A DNA stretch of 64,000 bases from Staphylococcus sp. NAM3COL9. GTDB lineage: Bacteria; Bacillota; Bacilli; Staphylococcales; Staphylococcaceae. The stretch's first letter is position 1; each line of letters opens with the position of its first letter. Position numbers and translations under genes: made by a program. Below, in pieces: positions 8,964 through 19,546 of the stretch. The stretch lies in contig NZ_LGPC01000011.1 in NCBI RefSeq assembly GCF_001431205.1, positions 339,271-403,270 of the forward strand, in the 5' to 3' direction. Below the pieces are notes generated by a model, which saw nothing but the letters and a program-made list of their open reading frames with translations, was not told where the DNA came from and made no database searches.

Positions 8964-9578
8964 CTAAACTTGTAGTTTATGTCTTAAAATAAGCGTTGGT
9001 AATACCACACAAAATGCTCCACCAATAACACCAGCAATGATATCAGTTGGATAGTGTACACCAAGGTATACACGAGAAGATGATATTAAAATGACAAATA
9101 ATGCAGATAATCCTATCATAAATGCTCTGGATTTGCCTTGTAGCACTCGATTAGCGATATACATTGTACTACCAAATAATGTGGCAGAGCCCATAGCATG
9201 ACCACTTGGGAAACTAAATCCAGAAATATCAATGAGTCTTAGTAAAGTTGGGCGTTCTCTATCAAAGAGGTTTTTTAGCAAAGGATTTAAAGTGCCTGAT
9301 AAACTCATTGCGATAGCAAAAAATAAAGCCTCAATATTTAATCGTTTTAGCATTAAATAAGCTATTAATAATAGTGATAAGCAGACCATTGCCCATACTT
9401 CACCAATCTTAGTTACGCCTAAGAAGAAGGTAGTCGTAATAAAACTTTCAGAAGAATAGATAAATTCGTATACTTCATTATCAATCCATTTTCCTAATCT
9501 AGATTCATGAAAGAATGCAATGATGCCAAATATTAAAGTGAAAATGATTAGTAATGATATTCGTTTCCATCGACTCAT
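8964..9578 (-). CDS. pgpB: PAP2-family membrane phosphatase (PgpB-like)
   Basis: Integral membrane lipid phosphatase, likely acting on phosphatidylglycerophosphate, phosphatidate or undecaprenyl pyrophosphate at the outer face. 204 residues with about six membrane segments. The three family motifs are present: KNLFDRERP, SFPSGHAMGS (catalytic His) and SRVYLGVHYPTDI (nucleophile His). It starts 16 bases after the murG stop behind a run of seven G that serves as ribosome-binding site. Substrate is not settled by sequence; the pgpB name follows the S. aureus locus next to isrR/arlR. Confidence 0.85.
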   Translation of the reverse strand: MSRWKRISLLIIFTLIFGIIAFFHESRLGKWIDNEVYEFIYSSESFITTTFFLGVTKIGEVWAMVCLSLLLIAYLMLKRLNIEALFFAIAMSLSGTLNPLLKNLFDRERPTLLRLIDISGFSFPSGHAMGSATLFGSTMYIANRVLQGKSRAFMIGLSALFVILISSSRVYLGVHYPTDIIAGVIGGAFCVVLPTLILRHKLQV

Positions 9579-9594
9579 TGCATATGCCCCCCCA

Positions 9595-10668
9595 TTAGTT
9601 TAGCGCGTCACTAATAATTTTATTGAATAAATCTTGACGCGTATAGCTTTCTTTATATGTTTGCATTTGTTTAACTATCGATTCACGATTCGCTTCAATT
9701 TCATTGAGCTGTGTGATTAATTGTGTTTCAGTTAACGTATCTTCTGGTAATGTTTTACCAAAACCTTTAGCTTCAAAATTCTTAGCATTATCAATTTGAT
9801 CACCACGTGACTGATCTCGACCAAGTGGAATTAATAACATAGGAATTCTAAGTGCTAAAAATTCATAAATCGCGTTTGAGCCAGCACGACTAATAACCGT
9901 ATCAGTAATTGCTAAAAGGTCTGTTAAATCATCTTTCACAAATTCAAATTGAATATAATCCTTTTTATTGGAATATTGTTTTTCTAACAATCCTTTACCA
10001 GTTAAATGTACAACTTGATAGTTTTCATTAAGTGCGTCTAAATTGTGTCGTATGATTTCATTTAATTTTTTACTGCCTAGACTCCCGCCCATAACGAGCA
10101 GAACTTTTTTATCCTTAATGAATTTAGTAAGTTGATAACCCCTGCTTTTATCTCCAGTTTTCAGATCTTCACGTACTGTTGCACCGACGAAATCTGCTTT
10201 ATCTTTAGGGAGATACTGCAATGTATCGTCAAAAGTAGTGTAGATTTTTTTAGAAAATTTGAGTGAAATCTTATTAGCTAAGCCAGGTGTTAAATCTGAT
10301 TCATGAATTATTGTTGGAATTTTCAAAGATTTTGCAGCTATTACTACTGGTACAGATACAAAACCACCTTTTGAAAATAATAAGTCAGGTTTCTCTTTCT
10401 TTAATACTTTTCTTGCATCTAATATACCTTTTAGTACTTTGAAGACGTCTTTTAAATTGTCCCAAGAAATATAACGTCTTAATTTACCACTAGAAATCGA
10501 ATGATATTTGATTTCAGATAATTGAGATTCAATCATCTCGCGTTCAATACCTTTTTTTGAACCAATATAAAAGGTTTCATAACCTTCTTCCAAGGCAGTG
10601 GGTATTAAACTTAAATTGACTGAGACATGTCCAACAGTGCCTCCCCCAGTAAATGCGATTTTCGTCAT
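9595..10668 (-). CDS. murG: UDP-GlcNAc:undecaprenyl-pyrophosphoryl-MurNAc-pentapeptide transferase MurG
   Basis: Adds GlcNAc to lipid I to make lipid II on the inner membrane face, the last cytoplasmic step of peptidoglycan precursor synthesis. The 357 residues show the N-terminal glycine-rich membrane-associated loop (FTGGGTVGHVSVNLSLIP), the central HESDLTPGLANK, and the donor-binding C-terminal region SRAGSNAIYEFLALRIPMLL with GDQIDNAKNF. As in other staphylococci, it is unlinked from the dcw cluster and sits with a GNAT gene and pgpB. Confidence 0.96.
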   Translation of the reverse strand: MTKIAFTGGGTVGHVSVNLSLIPTALEEGYETFYIGSKKGIEREMIESQLSEIKYHSISSGKLRRYISWDNLKDVFKVLKGILDARKVLKKEKPDLLFSKGGFVSVPVVIAAKSLKIPTIIHESDLTPGLANKISLKFSKKIYTTFDDTLQYLPKDKADFVGATVREDLKTGDKSRGYQLTKFIKDKKVLLVMGGSLGSKKLNEIIRHNLDALNENYQVVHLTGKGLLEKQYSNKKDYIQFEFVKDDLTDLLAITDTVISRAGSNAIYEFLALRIPMLLIPLGRDQSRGDQIDNAKNFEAKGFGKTLPEDTLTETQLITQLNEIEANRESIVKQMQTYKESYTRQDLFNKIISDALN

Positions 10669-10678
10669 ATTATAACCT

Positions 10679-11188
10679 CTATTCTTCTAATTTTTTATAA
10701 TAGGCAAAAAATGGTTTCCCTTTATTAAAAGGAGGATAATCAATTTCTGCCTCGCCTACTTTATTAAAGCCAAATTTATTAAACAGACCTTGGGCACGTT
10801 TGTTTAATGCATATGTGTCTGTCACCATAACATGAATATTATGGTCAAGTGCAAGGTTAACGACAAAGTCAAACAACTGAGTGGCAGCACCTTTATATGC
10901 TGCTGATCCAGCAAGTCTGTGGATTACATATGCACCACTTCTGTCAATTGGCCATTCTAATTCATCATACCACTCTGATTGTTGTTGGTCGACAACTATA
11001 AAAGCATAAATTATAGAATTTTCTTCTAGTACATAGAGTGTTCCTTTTTGTATGTCTTCTTTGAAATGCTGTTCCAAAGGATAATGTTCATCCCATTGAT
11101 TATTATTATCTTTTTTCATGATTGCTTTAGCTTCTTTTACAATTTTTAGTATACTTGATAAATCATTTTTATTGGCAATTCTAATCAT
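10679..11188 (-). CDS. GNAT-family N-acetyltransferase
   Basis: 169 residues with the acetyl-CoA fold: IRIANKNDLSSILKIVKEA at the N terminus, and the pyrophosphate-binding loop region around HRLAGSAAYKGAATQLFDFV. The last part (DTYALNKRAQGLFNKFGF) is the usual GNAT motif B. It precedes murG by 10 bases, suggesting co-transcription, but the substrate cannot be deduced. Confidence 0.85.
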   Translation of the reverse strand: MIRIANKNDLSSILKIVKEAKAIMKKDNNNQWDEHYPLEQHFKEDIQKGTLYVLEENSIIYAFIVVDQQQSEWYDELEWPIDRSGAYVIHRLAGSAAYKGAATQLFDFVVNLALDHNIHVMVTDTYALNKRAQGLFNKFGFNKVGEAEIDYPPFNKGKPFFAYYKKLEE

Positions 11189-11209
11189 AGAAATAGTACC
11201 TCTCTATAG

Positions 11210-12688
11210 TTAATTTAATTTTTTAAGAAGTTTTTGTAAAACAGTGTCCTCTTTATTTGCTTTATTGACAAGCTCTTGGGTGAACTTTTCATTTGTTTTT
11301 TTGTCGAATGTGCCATTTACTTCTAAAGTATTTTCTTTTTGGAATGATTCAATAGCAGATTGCAAAGCATTATCAAATTCATTAGAGTTATTATTTACTT
11401 TATAGCCTAAAGCAGATAATCCTATCTTCATTGTTTTAACATTTTTATCGCTATCACCAAACGCATAGGTTTTATCATTAGGTATAACATTTAATGTTTG
11501 ATATTTTGGTTCACTAATTTTTACATCCGGCTTAATTCCCTTACCATGAATGTAATGCGAATTTGGTGTTAGCCATTTCATATTGGTGAATTTTAATAAT
11601 GAACCATCATCGAATTCATTTGTTGTTTGAACGATTCCTTTACCAAAAGTTTTAGAACCATAAACCTTGGCCTTATCATAGTCTTTCATAGCCCCTGTAA
11701 ATACCTCAGAAGCACTTGCAGATCCTTTATTAACAAGAATTGATACTTCCATGTCCTTAGCTTCTTTTGAAGCGTCATTAGAAGCTTTAATTGCTTCTTT
11801 GTGCTCGCCTTTTTGAAGTTGTACGACAGTTTCACCTTTATCTATAAAAATATTAGCCATTTTAATCGCTTCATCTAATAGACCACCTGGGTTATTACGT
11901 AAGTCTAAAACAATTTTACGGACGCCATCTTTATGTGCTTTAATAATTGCAGATTTTAGTTCTCCTGCAGTACTATCTTGGAATTTGTTGATAGTAAAGA
12001 CACCTATGTTGTTTTGTTTTTCATATTCAACGCTTTTTACATGTATTTTATCACGCTTAATTATAATATCGTGCGCTTGATTAGCTCTTTTAATTGTTAA
12101 AGTTACATTCGATCCTTTTTTACCACGCACTTTATTTACAATTGCTTCTAATGGTTGCCCTTTGATAGATTTACCATTAACTTTAGTCACAACGTCTTTC
12201 GGTTGTATACCTGCTTTTTCAGCTGGTGAACCTTTCATTGGACTTGTGATTTCAATTTTATTTCCTTTTTTTTGCATTTCTGCTCCGATGCCTACAAAGT
12301 CTCCAGAAACATCTTCATTAAAAGATTTCGTTTCTTTTTTAGTCATATAGTCAGAATATGGGTCATCTAACTCTTTTACCATGCCATCAATAGCAGCTTC
12401 AGATAATTTTTCGGAATTTGTTTCTTTATAATATTCATTATTTAAAGTTTTATAAACTTTTTGCACCTTTTGCATTTCTGTTCGTTGATTACTATTTAAT
12501 CCGCTTTTCCAATTACTAACGCCAATTGTTGCAAATACTGCAATGAGTGCTGTGATAATCACAGTAGCTATTATTAAAAAAATAAAATGGCTACGTTTGA
12601 AATTTAAGAATTTAGATTTATTTTGGTGATTATTATCGTTATTATTGTTGTTATTATTTTCCTCATGAAAGTCTTTATGATCTGACAT
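11210..12688 (-). CDS. ctpA: Carboxyl-terminal processing protease (S41, CtpA-like)
   Basis: Membrane-anchored serine protease facing the cell wall. 492 residues: an Asn-rich cytoplasmic leader (1-28), one membrane segment at ~33-55, a PDZ domain at ~118-200 (SPAEKAGIQPKDVVTKVNGK) and the S41 catalytic core at ~215-410. The core has the serine in KGSASASEVFTGAMKD and the lysine in GSKTFGKGIVQT. A C-terminal peptidoglycan-binding domain follows at ~415-480 (IGLSALGYKVNNNSNEFDNA). It has its own ribosome-binding site after a terminator. S. aureus CtpA supports stress tolerance and virulence; the native substrates are unclear. Confidence 0.93.
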   Translation of the reverse strand: MSDHKDFHEENNNNNNNDNNHQNKSKFLNFKRSHFIFLIIATVIITALIAVFATIGVSNWKSGLNSNQRTEMQKVQKVYKTLNNEYYKETNSEKLSEAAIDGMVKELDDPYSDYMTKKETKSFNEDVSGDFVGIGAEMQKKGNKIEITSPMKGSPAEKAGIQPKDVVTKVNGKSIKGQPLEAIVNKVRGKKGSNVTLTIKRANQAHDIIIKRDKIHVKSVEYEKQNNIGVFTINKFQDSTAGELKSAIIKAHKDGVRKIVLDLRNNPGGLLDEAIKMANIFIDKGETVVQLQKGEHKEAIKASNDASKEAKDMEVSILVNKGSASASEVFTGAMKDYDKAKVYGSKTFGKGIVQTTNEFDDGSLLKFTNMKWLTPNSHYIHGKGIKPDVKISEPKYQTLNVIPNDKTYAFGDSDKNVKTMKIGLSALGYKVNNNSNEFDNALQSAIESFQKENTLEVNGTFDKKTNEKFTQELVNKANKEDTVLQKLLKKLN

Positions 12689-12748
12689 TTAATCACTTCC
12701 TACTACATATGTAAAAATTCCTATTAAAGTTCAACTAAAATAAAAAAG

Positions 12749-12782
12749 CTAGGATTGAACCATATTCGATTAATCCCAGCTA
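12749..12782 (-). terminator. Terminator of the msrA-msrB-crr-yozE operon
   Basis: On the minus strand AGCTGGGATT pairs with AATCCTAGCT around a 13-base loop, followed by TTTTTTAT. It lies about 60 bases past the YozE stop. Confidence 0.75.
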
Positions 12783-12842
12783 CTTATGTGACACTATAAT
12801 ATTTTAATATATTTGAATCTATATACACAAATATTAAGTGAT

Positions 12843-13064
12843 TCAAAATTTTAGCCATTCTGTATATTCTTCATATAAATCATCGAACACAGCCATTGAA
12901 ATGGGATAATTGCCTTGTGTCTCTATATAATCAGATATAATATGAAAATCTTTCTCTTGTCTTGGAAAAGATAAATCATCAAAAATTTCTTCTGCTAAGT
13001 CACCTTTTTCACTTTTACGACCTCTTACTGTTAGCACAAATTGATAAAATGAATGATCTTTCAT
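12843..13064 (-). CDS. YozE/SAM-like small protein
   Basis: 73-residue acidic, helical protein (YozE family). The conserved core is visible: [37 protein letters not shown] and the [12 protein letters not shown] end. Its ATG shares one base with the crr stop (TAATG), so translation is coupled. Structures in this family resemble sterile-alpha-motif folds; function is unknown. Confidence 0.85.
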   Translation of the reverse strand: MKDHSFYQFVLTVRGRKSEKGDLAEEIFDDLSFPRQEKDFHIISDYIETQGNYPISMAVFDDLYEEYTEWLKF

Positions 13065-13564
13065 TAGTTCATTGTCACATCAACGATTTTTGTTTCGCCT
13101 TTAGTAATAGCGTTTACATCTGCAACATTAAGCGCTGATGTATTATCAGAATTTGTGATAATGATTGGTGATATTACAGATTTCGCATTTTCTTTAATAT
13201 AATCTAAGTCGAAACGTAATAATGAATCTCCAACGCTTACTGTATCTCCACTTTCAACTAAAACTTCAAATCCCTTACCATCCAATTGAACTGTGTCTAA
13301 ACCGATATGGACGAGTAATTCTAAACCATTGTCAGCTTTTAAGCCGATAGCATGTTTAGTTGGAAATACATTATCTACTTTACCATCGATTGGAGATACG
13401 ACTTCGCCTTCTGTTGGATTTACACCAAAACCTTCGCCCATCATTTTTTGTGCGAAAACTGGATCTGGAATATCTTCAATTTTCACAAATTCCCCTGTAA
13501 TTGGCGCATAAATAACGCTATCCTTATTAACTTCTTTACCTTTGCCGAATAATTTTTTAAACAT
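13064..13564 (-). CDS. crr: PTS glucose-type EIIA component
   Basis: Soluble 166-residue EIIA that passes phosphate from HPr to a sugar EIIB/IIC. It has the hallmark H71 (FPTKHAIGL) and the phosphorylated H86 ([11 protein letters not shown]), with KVDNVF and the SGDTVSVGD strand between. No EIIBC lies nearby, so it probably serves sugar permeases encoded elsewhere. It sits between msrB (14 bases upstream) and YozE, an arrangement conserved in staphylococci. Confidence 0.95.
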   Translation of the reverse strand: MFKKLFGKGKEVNKDSVIYAPITGEFVKIEDIPDPVFAQKMMGEGFGVNPTEGEVVSPIDGKVDNVFPTKHAIGLKADNGLELLVHIGLDTVQLDGKGFEVLVESGDTVSVGDSLLRFDLDYIKENAKSVISPIIITNSDNTSALNVADVNAITKGETKIVDVTMN

Positions 13565-13578
13565 ATCTTGTTCGCTCC

Positions 13579-14007
13579 TTATTTTTCAAAATGTGATATT
13601 AAGTCTTCATAGCCTAATTCTTCAAGCTTTTCGAAAGGAATAAATTGAACTGCTGCGGAATTAATGCAATATCTTAAACCGCCACTTTCTTTCGGTCCAT
13701 CATTAAATACATGACCTAGATGACTGTTTGCATCATCTGAGCGTACTTCTGTACGCACCATGCCAAAAGTTTTATCTACAAGTTCAACAACTTCTTCATC
13801 ATCCAGAGCTTTAGAAAAACTAGGCCAACCACAATCTGATTCAAATTTTTCTTCTGAGGTGAATAAAGGTTTTCCTGAAATTTTATCGACATAAATGCCT
13901 TTTTCATAATGGTTCCAGTACTCATTTTGGAATGGAGGTTCTGTTCCATTTTCTTGAGTAACTAAGTATTCCATTTCGTTTAAACTATCTTTGCTTTTTT
14001 TAATCAT
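13579..14007 (-). CDS. msrB: Peptide-methionine (R)-S-oxide reductase MsrB
   Basis: Reduces the R epimer of methionine sulfoxide in proteins. 142 residues. Visible family blocks are [51 protein letters not shown] and the catalytic [11 protein letters not shown]. The CxxC zinc pairs found in some MsrBs are absent, as usual for staphylococci. It overlaps the end of msrA by 8 bases, so the two repair enzymes are made together. Confidence 0.96.
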   Translation of the reverse strand: MIKKSKDSLNEMEYLVTQENGTEPPFQNEYWNHYEKGIYVDKISGKPLFTSEEKFESDCGWPSFSKALDDEEVVELVDKTFGMVRTEVRSDDANSHLGHVFNDGPKESGGLRYCINSAAVQFIPFEKLEELGYEDLISHFEK

Positions 14008-14527
14008 TTTGTTTCCCCCAATGTTTTTCTATAAATGCTTTACGTCCTGATCCGCGTTGATATTGCTCATAATGCAATGGATTTTTCTTATAATAATCTT
14101 GGTGTTGAGATTCAGCAGGATAAAAGTTTTTATACGGTTTAATGGGTGTAATTACAGGATTATTAAAAATAGCCTGTTCATTTAATTGTTGTATTTTTGC
14201 TTCTGCAGCTTTTTTTTGTTCTTCATTGTGATAAAAAATAACTGGCTCGTAATGTTCACCACGATCAAAAAATTGGCCACCATTATCAGTTGGATCAAAT
14301 GTTTTGAAATAAACATCTAAAATATTTTCGAAGGAAGTGATTTCAGAGTTATATGTGATTTGTACGGCTTCTACATGACCAGTTTGATTCGTACTTACAC
14401 TTTCATAAGTAGGACTATCCAAACGGCCACCACTATAACCAGAAATAACATTTTCGATGCCTGGATAAGCAGTAAAAGGTTTAACTAAACACCAGAAACA
14501 ACCACCAGCTAATGTCGCATAAGCCAT
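14000..14527 (-). CDS. msrA: Peptide-methionine (S)-S-oxide reductase MsrA
   Basis: Reduces the S epimer of methionine sulfoxide. 175 residues with the nucleophile in the N-terminal motif LAGGCFWC (C10, with C13 next to it), then [17 protein letters not shown] and [20 protein letters not shown]. First gene of an msrA-msrB-crr-yozE unit. The ribosome-binding site (TAGGAGG) is well placed before the ATG. Confidence 0.96.
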   Translation of the reverse strand: MAYATLAGGCFWCLVKPFTAYPGIENVISGYSGGRLDSPTYESVSTNQTGHVEAVQITYNSEITSFENILDVYFKTFDPTDNGGQFFDRGEHYEPVIFYHNEEQKKAAEAKIQQLNEQAIFNNPVITPIKPYKNFYPAESQHQDYYKKNPLHYEQYQRGSGRKAFIEKHWGKQND

Positions 14528-14661
14528 AATATACCTCCTATATCTATTTTGTCATAAAGTTACCATTATTTTAAGAGATATGCTATCAAATTGTTTATAA
14601 ATAATATAAAGGCTGTAAATTTTCTTAATAATAGTAACAACGTATATGGGGCAAAATTATA

Positions 14662-15501
14662 TTAAGATTTCAAAACAATTAATCCGATTGCGCCTTGACC
14701 TGTATGTGTTGAGATAACAGGTGTTGTTACATTTGTATCAAAATGATTGAAATTAAATTCTTCAGAAAATTGTTTTTTAACCTTATCTACAAATTCGATG
14801 ACATTGGCATGAGCAATACCAATAGATTTTATATTTTTATCACCTATAAAGTGACTTATTTCTTTCTTTAAAAATTGAACACTTGCATTTTGCGTACGTG
14901 AATTGTGTAACATTTCAAGTTTCCCATCAACAAGTGTACCAACTGGTTTAATTTTCATCATATTCCCAATTAAACCTTTTGTTTTACTAATACGGCCGCC
15001 CTTAATAAGTTGATTAAGTTGGCCTATAACGACATAAAGCTTAATGTTTTTTTGTAATTCATTCAATTTTTCAACCATTTTTTCAGTTGCAATACCTTCA
15101 TTATTCCAATCTACAACGTGCTGAATTTGATAACCTAAACCAAAAGAAATTGATTTAGAGTCTATAACCGTTACATTGCTATCAGTAATTTGACTGGCCT
15201 GCAATGCAGTTTGATAAGTACCACTTAATCCAGAAGTGATATGAATACTAATGATTTCAGAACCATCAGCGCCTAATTCATCATACATCTCAATGAATTT
15301 GCCAATAGCTGGTTGACTTGTTTTAACATCTGCATCATCCTGAATTTTTTGTATATATGCTTCAGAAGTGATATCGACTTGATCTACATATGATTTTCCA
15401 TCAATTGTTAAGTTAAGTGGTATAACATGGATATTATTTTCAACTAAATAGTCATTTGATAAGTCTGAAGTTGAATCGGTTACGATTTTCTTTTTAATCA
15501 T
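14662..15501 (-). CDS. DegV-family fatty-acid-binding protein
   Basis: 279-residue DegV/FakB-type protein that binds a fatty acid between two domains. Signature stretches are [13 protein letters not shown] at the N terminus, [16 protein letters not shown], the [10 protein letters not shown] strand and the [18 protein letters not shown] ligand-pocket lid. FakB proteins present fatty acids to the kinase FakA; whether this copy does so is inference. Ten bases downstream of dfrA, so likely the end of that transcript. Confidence 0.92.
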   Translation of the reverse strand: MIKKKIVTDSTSDLSNDYLVENNIHVIPLNLTIDGKSYVDQVDITSEAYIQKIQDDADVKTSQPAIGKFIEMYDELGADGSEIISIHITSGLSGTYQTALQASQITDSNVTVIDSKSISFGLGYQIQHVVDWNNEGIATEKMVEKLNELQKNIKLYVVIGQLNQLIKGGRISKTKGLIGNMMKIKPVGTLVDGKLEMLHNSRTQNASVQFLKKEISHFIGDKNIKSIGIAHANVIEFVDKVKKQFSEEFNFNHFDTNVTTPVISTHTGQGAIGLIVLKS

Positions 15502-15510
15502 AATGTCCTC

Positions 15511-16029
<519 letters not shown>

Positions 16030-16085
16030 TTAACTTGAATTTTTTAATAATTTATATGATTTAATCAATTTTTATCATTTGTAGA

Positions 16086-17042
16086 TTACACTGCTATCGG
16101 TGCTTTTATTGCTGGATGAGAGTCATAACCTATAATTTCCAAATCCTCGTAATTGATATCGAAAATAGAAGCATCACTGTTAATTTTTAATTGAGGTGGT
16201 TCAAAACCATCACGTGATAATTGTGTTTCTATAGCGTCAATATGATTAGCGTAAATGTGTGCATCACCAAATGTATGCACAAATTCTCCAACCTCTAGTT
16301 CGCATTCTTTAGCAATTAAATGTGTTAACAAACTATAACTAGCAATATTAAAAGGCACACCTAGAAATATATCTGCACTTCTTTGATAAAGCTGACAGCT
16401 TAATTTACCCTCTTGTACATAGAATTGAAACATTGTATGACATGGTGGCAATGCCATGGTATCTATTTCAGTTGGATTCCAAGCTGATACAATATGACGT
16501 CGAGAATTGGGATTATTTTTGATTTGTTCTATAACATTTTTAAGTTGATCAAAATGGTTACCATCTTTATCTTCCCAGTCGCGCCATTGTTTACCATACA
16601 CATTTCCTAAGTCCCCAAATTTTTTGGCAAATGCATCATCATTTAAAATTTGTTGTTTGAACTTTTGCATTTCTTCCTTATATATTTTACTAAAAGATTC
16701 ATCTGTTTGAGCTCTATGTCCAAAATTGGTCATATCTGGTCCTTTAAAATCTGTTGATTTCACATAATTCTCAAACGCCCATTCATTCCAAATATTGTTA
16801 TTATATTGGAGTAAATATTTAATGTTCGTATCACCCTTAATAAACCAAAGTAACTCTGTTGCAATTAATTTAAAGGATACTTTCTTAGTTGTTAATAAAG
16901 GAAATCCTTTCAAAAGATCAAACCTTAACTGATGTCCGAATTTTGAAATTGTGCCTGTATTTGTGCGATCATTTTTTTGTTTACCGATGTCTAAAATTTC
17001 TTCGCATAGATTGTGATATGATTGGTCAAAATTATTGAGCAT
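16086..17042 (-). CDS. thyA: Thymidylate synthase
   Basis: Converts dUMP to dTMP using methylene-tetrahydrofolate. 318 residues from the ATG at 17042; the frame opens at a GTG at 17051, but that lies against the ribosome-binding site (AAAGGAG), and homologues begin MLNxFD. Visible motifs: [20 protein letters not shown], the catalytic cysteine in [33 protein letters not shown] for dUMP and GDAHIYANH. The C terminus KAPIAV is the conserved closing tail. Confidence 0.97.
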   Translation of the reverse strand: MLNNFDQSYHNLCEEILDIGKQKNDRTNTGTISKFGHQLRFDLLKGFPLLTTKKVSFKLIATELLWFIKGDTNIKYLLQYNNNIWNEWAFENYVKSTDFKGPDMTNFGHRAQTDESFSKIYKEEMQKFKQQILNDDAFAKKFGDLGNVYGKQWRDWEDKDGNHFDQLKNVIEQIKNNPNSRRHIVSAWNPTEIDTMALPPCHTMFQFYVQEGKLSCQLYQRSADIFLGVPFNIASYSLLTHLIAKECELEVGEFVHTFGDAHIYANHIDAIETQLSRDGFEPPQLKINSDASIFDINYEDLEIIGYDSHPAIKAPIAV

Positions 17043-17146
17043 AACAATCACACTCCTTTCTATTATTTATATTTATCTTATTGGAAATTACTGACGATTA
17101 AAAGTGTTTACTATTAATTGTGTAAAAAATAATTCACATTATATAG

Positions 17147-17186
17147 AGTATACATTATTTCGTTGAAAACGTTTAAAATGTATACT
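17147..17186. promoter_or_regulatory. Spaced palindrome upstream of thyA with cre-like core
   Basis: AGTATACAT (17147-17155) and ATGTATACT (17178-17186) are a perfect 9-bp inverted repeat 22 bases apart, enclosing TTGAAAACGTTTAA, which resembles half of a CcpA site. It lies in the thyA promoter region. Regulator not identifiable. Confidence 0.3.
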
Positions 17187-17195
17187 TTATAAATT

Positions 17196-17251
17196 TAAAA
17201 AAACCAACTTAGCACATCTTAAATAATAATTTAGATATACTAAGTTGGTTT
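17196..17251 (-). terminator. Terminator of the brxA operon
   Basis: AAACCAACTTAG (17201-17212) and CTAAGTTGGTTT (17240-17251) form a perfect 12-bp stem with a smaller inner hairpin, followed on the minus strand by seven T. Confidence 0.85.
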
Positions 17252-17324
17252 AGAGAAACACTTATCTAGTTTCAATTACTATTATCATTTAATATAAAAT
17301 AACAGATTATATTAAATTAAGTAA

Positions 17325-17759
17325 TTAGCAATATTCATCGAAAGCATCTTTGATATCCATACAAATATCTTGAATATCTCTGCCTTCAATATGTTCACGT
17401 GGAATAAAATGTTTTAATTCTTGACCTTGAAATAAAGCGTATGATGGACTTGATGGTACTTGCTGAATTAGTGATCTCATCTCATCAGTAGCATCCTTGT
17501 CTTGTCCTGCAAAAACTGTGACTTTATTACTAGGTTTTTTATCATTTTGTTCAACTACAGTTACTGCTGCAGGTCTTGCTAACCCAGCTGCGCAACCACA
17601 TGTAGAGTTAATAACTACAAAAGTTGTGTCTTCTTCTGCGACATTATTCATATAATTAGAAACTGCTTCAGCAGATTCTAAACTTTCAAAATCATGTTCT
17701 GTTAATTCACTACGCATTTGTGTAGATAATTCATTCATATAAGCTTCATATGCATTCAT
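17325..17759 (-). CDS. brxA: Bacilliredoxin BrxA (YphP/YqiW family)
   Basis: Thiol-disulfide protein that removes bacillithiol from S-bacillithiolated proteins. 144 residues from the ATG at 17759; a GTG at 17768 is in frame but merges with the AGGAG ribosome-binding site. The active site is the family's unusual CGC motif ([15 protein letters not shown]), followed by [10 protein letters not shown] and the IEGRDIQDI helix. It is the last gene of the operon with the NifU-N-domain proteins. In S. aureus the gene at this place next to thyA/dfrA is BrxA. Confidence 0.92.
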   Translation of the reverse strand: MNAYEAYMNELSTQMRSELTEHDFESLESAEAVSNYMNNVAEEDTTFVVINSTCGCAAGLARPAAVTVVEQNDKKPSNKVTVFAGQDKDATDEMRSLIQQVPSSPSYALFQGQELKHFIPREHIEGRDIQDICMDIKDAFDEYC

Positions 17760-17793
17760 TGATAACACTCCTAAAATTCATTTTTTCTTGAAA

Positions 17794-18909
17794 TCACTTG
17801 TTTCTGTTAGCAATTTGTTTCCAAACGGATCCTAAAGCTTCATCGCCATTTTCTATTCTAGAAATAGCCATTTCTATTTGCAGTTTTACTTCGTATGCAG
17901 AATCATCTGCATGTGCTCTTAATGATTCGAGTTGTTCAGGGCCACCTTCGTCAAAGATAAACATTGCAGCTCTCCATCTTACAATTTTTTGCGGGTCGTT
18001 TAACGCTTTTTCCATTTCTGGCAACGCTTGTTTAAAACCTAAATCGCTTAAACAATCTCCTGATGTACGTCTAACTGCAGGACTTTTGTCATTTAAGCCT
18101 TTAAACAGATAAGGTAGTACAGCTTTATCTTCAACCATTCCAAGTAGCACAATTGCTTCACGTCTCAAGGGTATTTTTTGCTCATCACTCACTGCTTCCC
18201 CTAATAGTGGAAAATCTTGAACTGTTGGTGTTGGAAAGGATTTTAACATTCTTAATCGTTCTTTCCAGTTATCAGTAGCTTGATAAGTTTCCAGAGAAAC
18301 ATGATGATATTGTTTTTCTGGAACAACAATATCTGTAGCTAATGCTTCTTGCACAAGTATTTTTAATCGTTCTTCAGGATAAATAGCAGTGGTTTCTTCA
18401 AATACTTCAGACATAATCTCGTCTAAATCACCGTAGCGCACACCTAAATCATCCCATTTACGAAGAAAGACGATATTATCATTATCTTTTTGTGCTGCTA
18501 GCATGCTATCTATATAAATTTCTGGTAATTGTTTGCGTTTTTCTTCAGAGGTTGTAGTAAGTTTAATTTGATAAGGAATCCCTTTAAATTTTAATATTTC
18601 AGCCTTAACCTCTCCATAGTGTTCATCTGGTAGAGGATCACTTATTTCTTCTTGGTCGTCATTTAACGTTGCAGTTACGTTAGGTAAAACATCTTCCCAA
18701 TCAAATTTCGGCTTTTTATCTACTGCTAAAAAGTCCATAACATAGAATATAGACTTAACGCCCTCTACTTCTAATACTGCATTAATAAAATGAGGTTGTC
18801 CCTCTGCAACTGCAGTATACGTATTTGATTTATTATCTTCTCTTTTCTCACTCAATACAATTTTCATTGTATTTGGACTTGGTGTAGGTTCAACGCGAAC
18901 AATTTTCAT
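17794..18909 (-). CDS. NifU-N domain plus HEAT-repeat protein (CvfC-like virulence factor)
   Basis: 371 residues from the ATG at 18909, chosen over the adjacent TTG for its spacing to AAGGAGG. Residues ~1-90 are a Nfu/NifU N-terminal domain ([37 protein letters not shown]). The C-terminal ~170 residues are HEAT/PBS-lyase-like repeats ([57 protein letters not shown]). The S. aureus counterpart is annotated as conserved virulence factor C, tied to haemolysin production. The biochemical role is unknown; linkage with BrxA suggests thiol or iron-sulphur homeostasis (inference). Confidence 0.85.
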   Translation of the reverse strand: MKIVRVEPTPSPNTMKIVLSEKREDNKSNTYTAVAEGQPHFINAVLEVEGVKSIFYVMDFLAVDKKPKFDWEDVLPNVTATLNDDQEEISDPLPDEHYGEVKAEILKFKGIPYQIKLTTTSEEKRKQLPEIYIDSMLAAQKDNDNIVFLRKWDDLGVRYGDLDEIMSEVFEETTAIYPEERLKILVQEALATDIVVPEKQYHHVSLETYQATDNWKERLRMLKSFPTPTVQDFPLLGEAVSDEQKIPLRREAIVLLGMVEDKAVLPYLFKGLNDKSPAVRRTSGDCLSDLGFKQALPEMEKALNDPQKIVRWRAAMFIFDEGGPEQLESLRAHADDSAYEVKLQIEMAISRIENGDEALGSVWKQIANRNK

Positions 18910-18930
18910 CAAGGAACCTCCTTGTTATAT

Positions 18931-19188
18931 TTATATTCTTTCTAACGTGGCTAATATATTCGGCAATACATCATCCCACTCAACATCAGCTTTTTTATCC
19001 ACTGAAATAAAATCCATAGCTTGGAATATAGATTTAACGCCCTCTACTTCTAATACTGCATTAATAAAATGAGGTTGTCCCTCTTTTATTTTAGTATACG
19101 TATTGGGTTTTGTGTCACCACCTTCTAAGCTATATACAAATTTCATTGTACTTGGATTTGGGGTTGCTTCTACATTTAAAATTTCCAT
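18931..19188 (-). CDS. Stand-alone NifU N-terminal (Nfu_N) domain protein
   Basis: 85 residues that are a close paralogue of the N terminus of the gene just downstream: [19 protein letters not shown] is identical in both. It lacks the CxxC Nfu domain that binds Fe-S clusters. Good ribosome-binding site (AAGGAGG). The 21-base gap to the next gene and same orientation imply one operon. Probably a scaffold or interaction module rather than an enzyme. Confidence 0.85.
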   Translation of the reverse strand: MEILNVEATPNPSTMKFVYSLEGGDTKPNTYTKIKEGQPHFINAVLEVEGVKSIFQAMDFISVDKKADVEWDDVLPNILATLERI

Positions 19189-19203
19189 TATAAATCCTCC
19201 TTA

Positions 19204-19398
19204 TTATTGTAACTCATTTCCTATTTGTTTGATTTGTTTTCCAATTGAACACTCATTTATACAAAAGTGATGTGCTTGTGTTTTTCCTTCAGTCTTTCTG
19301 ATATGGTTTTTAAGCAAGCAATCTTTGCAGTATGTACTCATTAAATGATCTATCGCATCAATTGCTTCTTTTTCAGAATAAGTTAGAATAATCTTCAC
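19204..19398 (-). CDS. Small Cys/His-rich (zinc-finger type) protein
   Basis: 64 residues with a CKDC pair and a later HHFCINEC, enough ligands for a zinc site, matching the DUF2602-type small zinc proteins next to this operon in staphylococci. The start is doubtful: the frame's first start codon is a GTG only one base after AGGAG, too close for normal initiation; an ATT two codons later has ideal spacing. Sixteen bases before the Nfu_N gene, so likely its operon partner. Confidence 0.65.
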   Translation of the reverse strand: MKIILTYSEKEAIDAIDHLMSTYCKDCLLKNHIRKTEGKTQAHHFCINECSIGKQIKQIGNELQ

Positions 19399-19546
19399 TC
19401 TCCTGTGTTTCTGTAAATAAAAGTATTTAATTATATTAAGATTTGATGCTTGAAGGTATTATATCATTTGTAACTACGATTGTTTAATATTAAATTTGCA
19501 ATTAAGATTAATGTAGAAATAAAGTGTATTAATTTTTAAAGTATAC

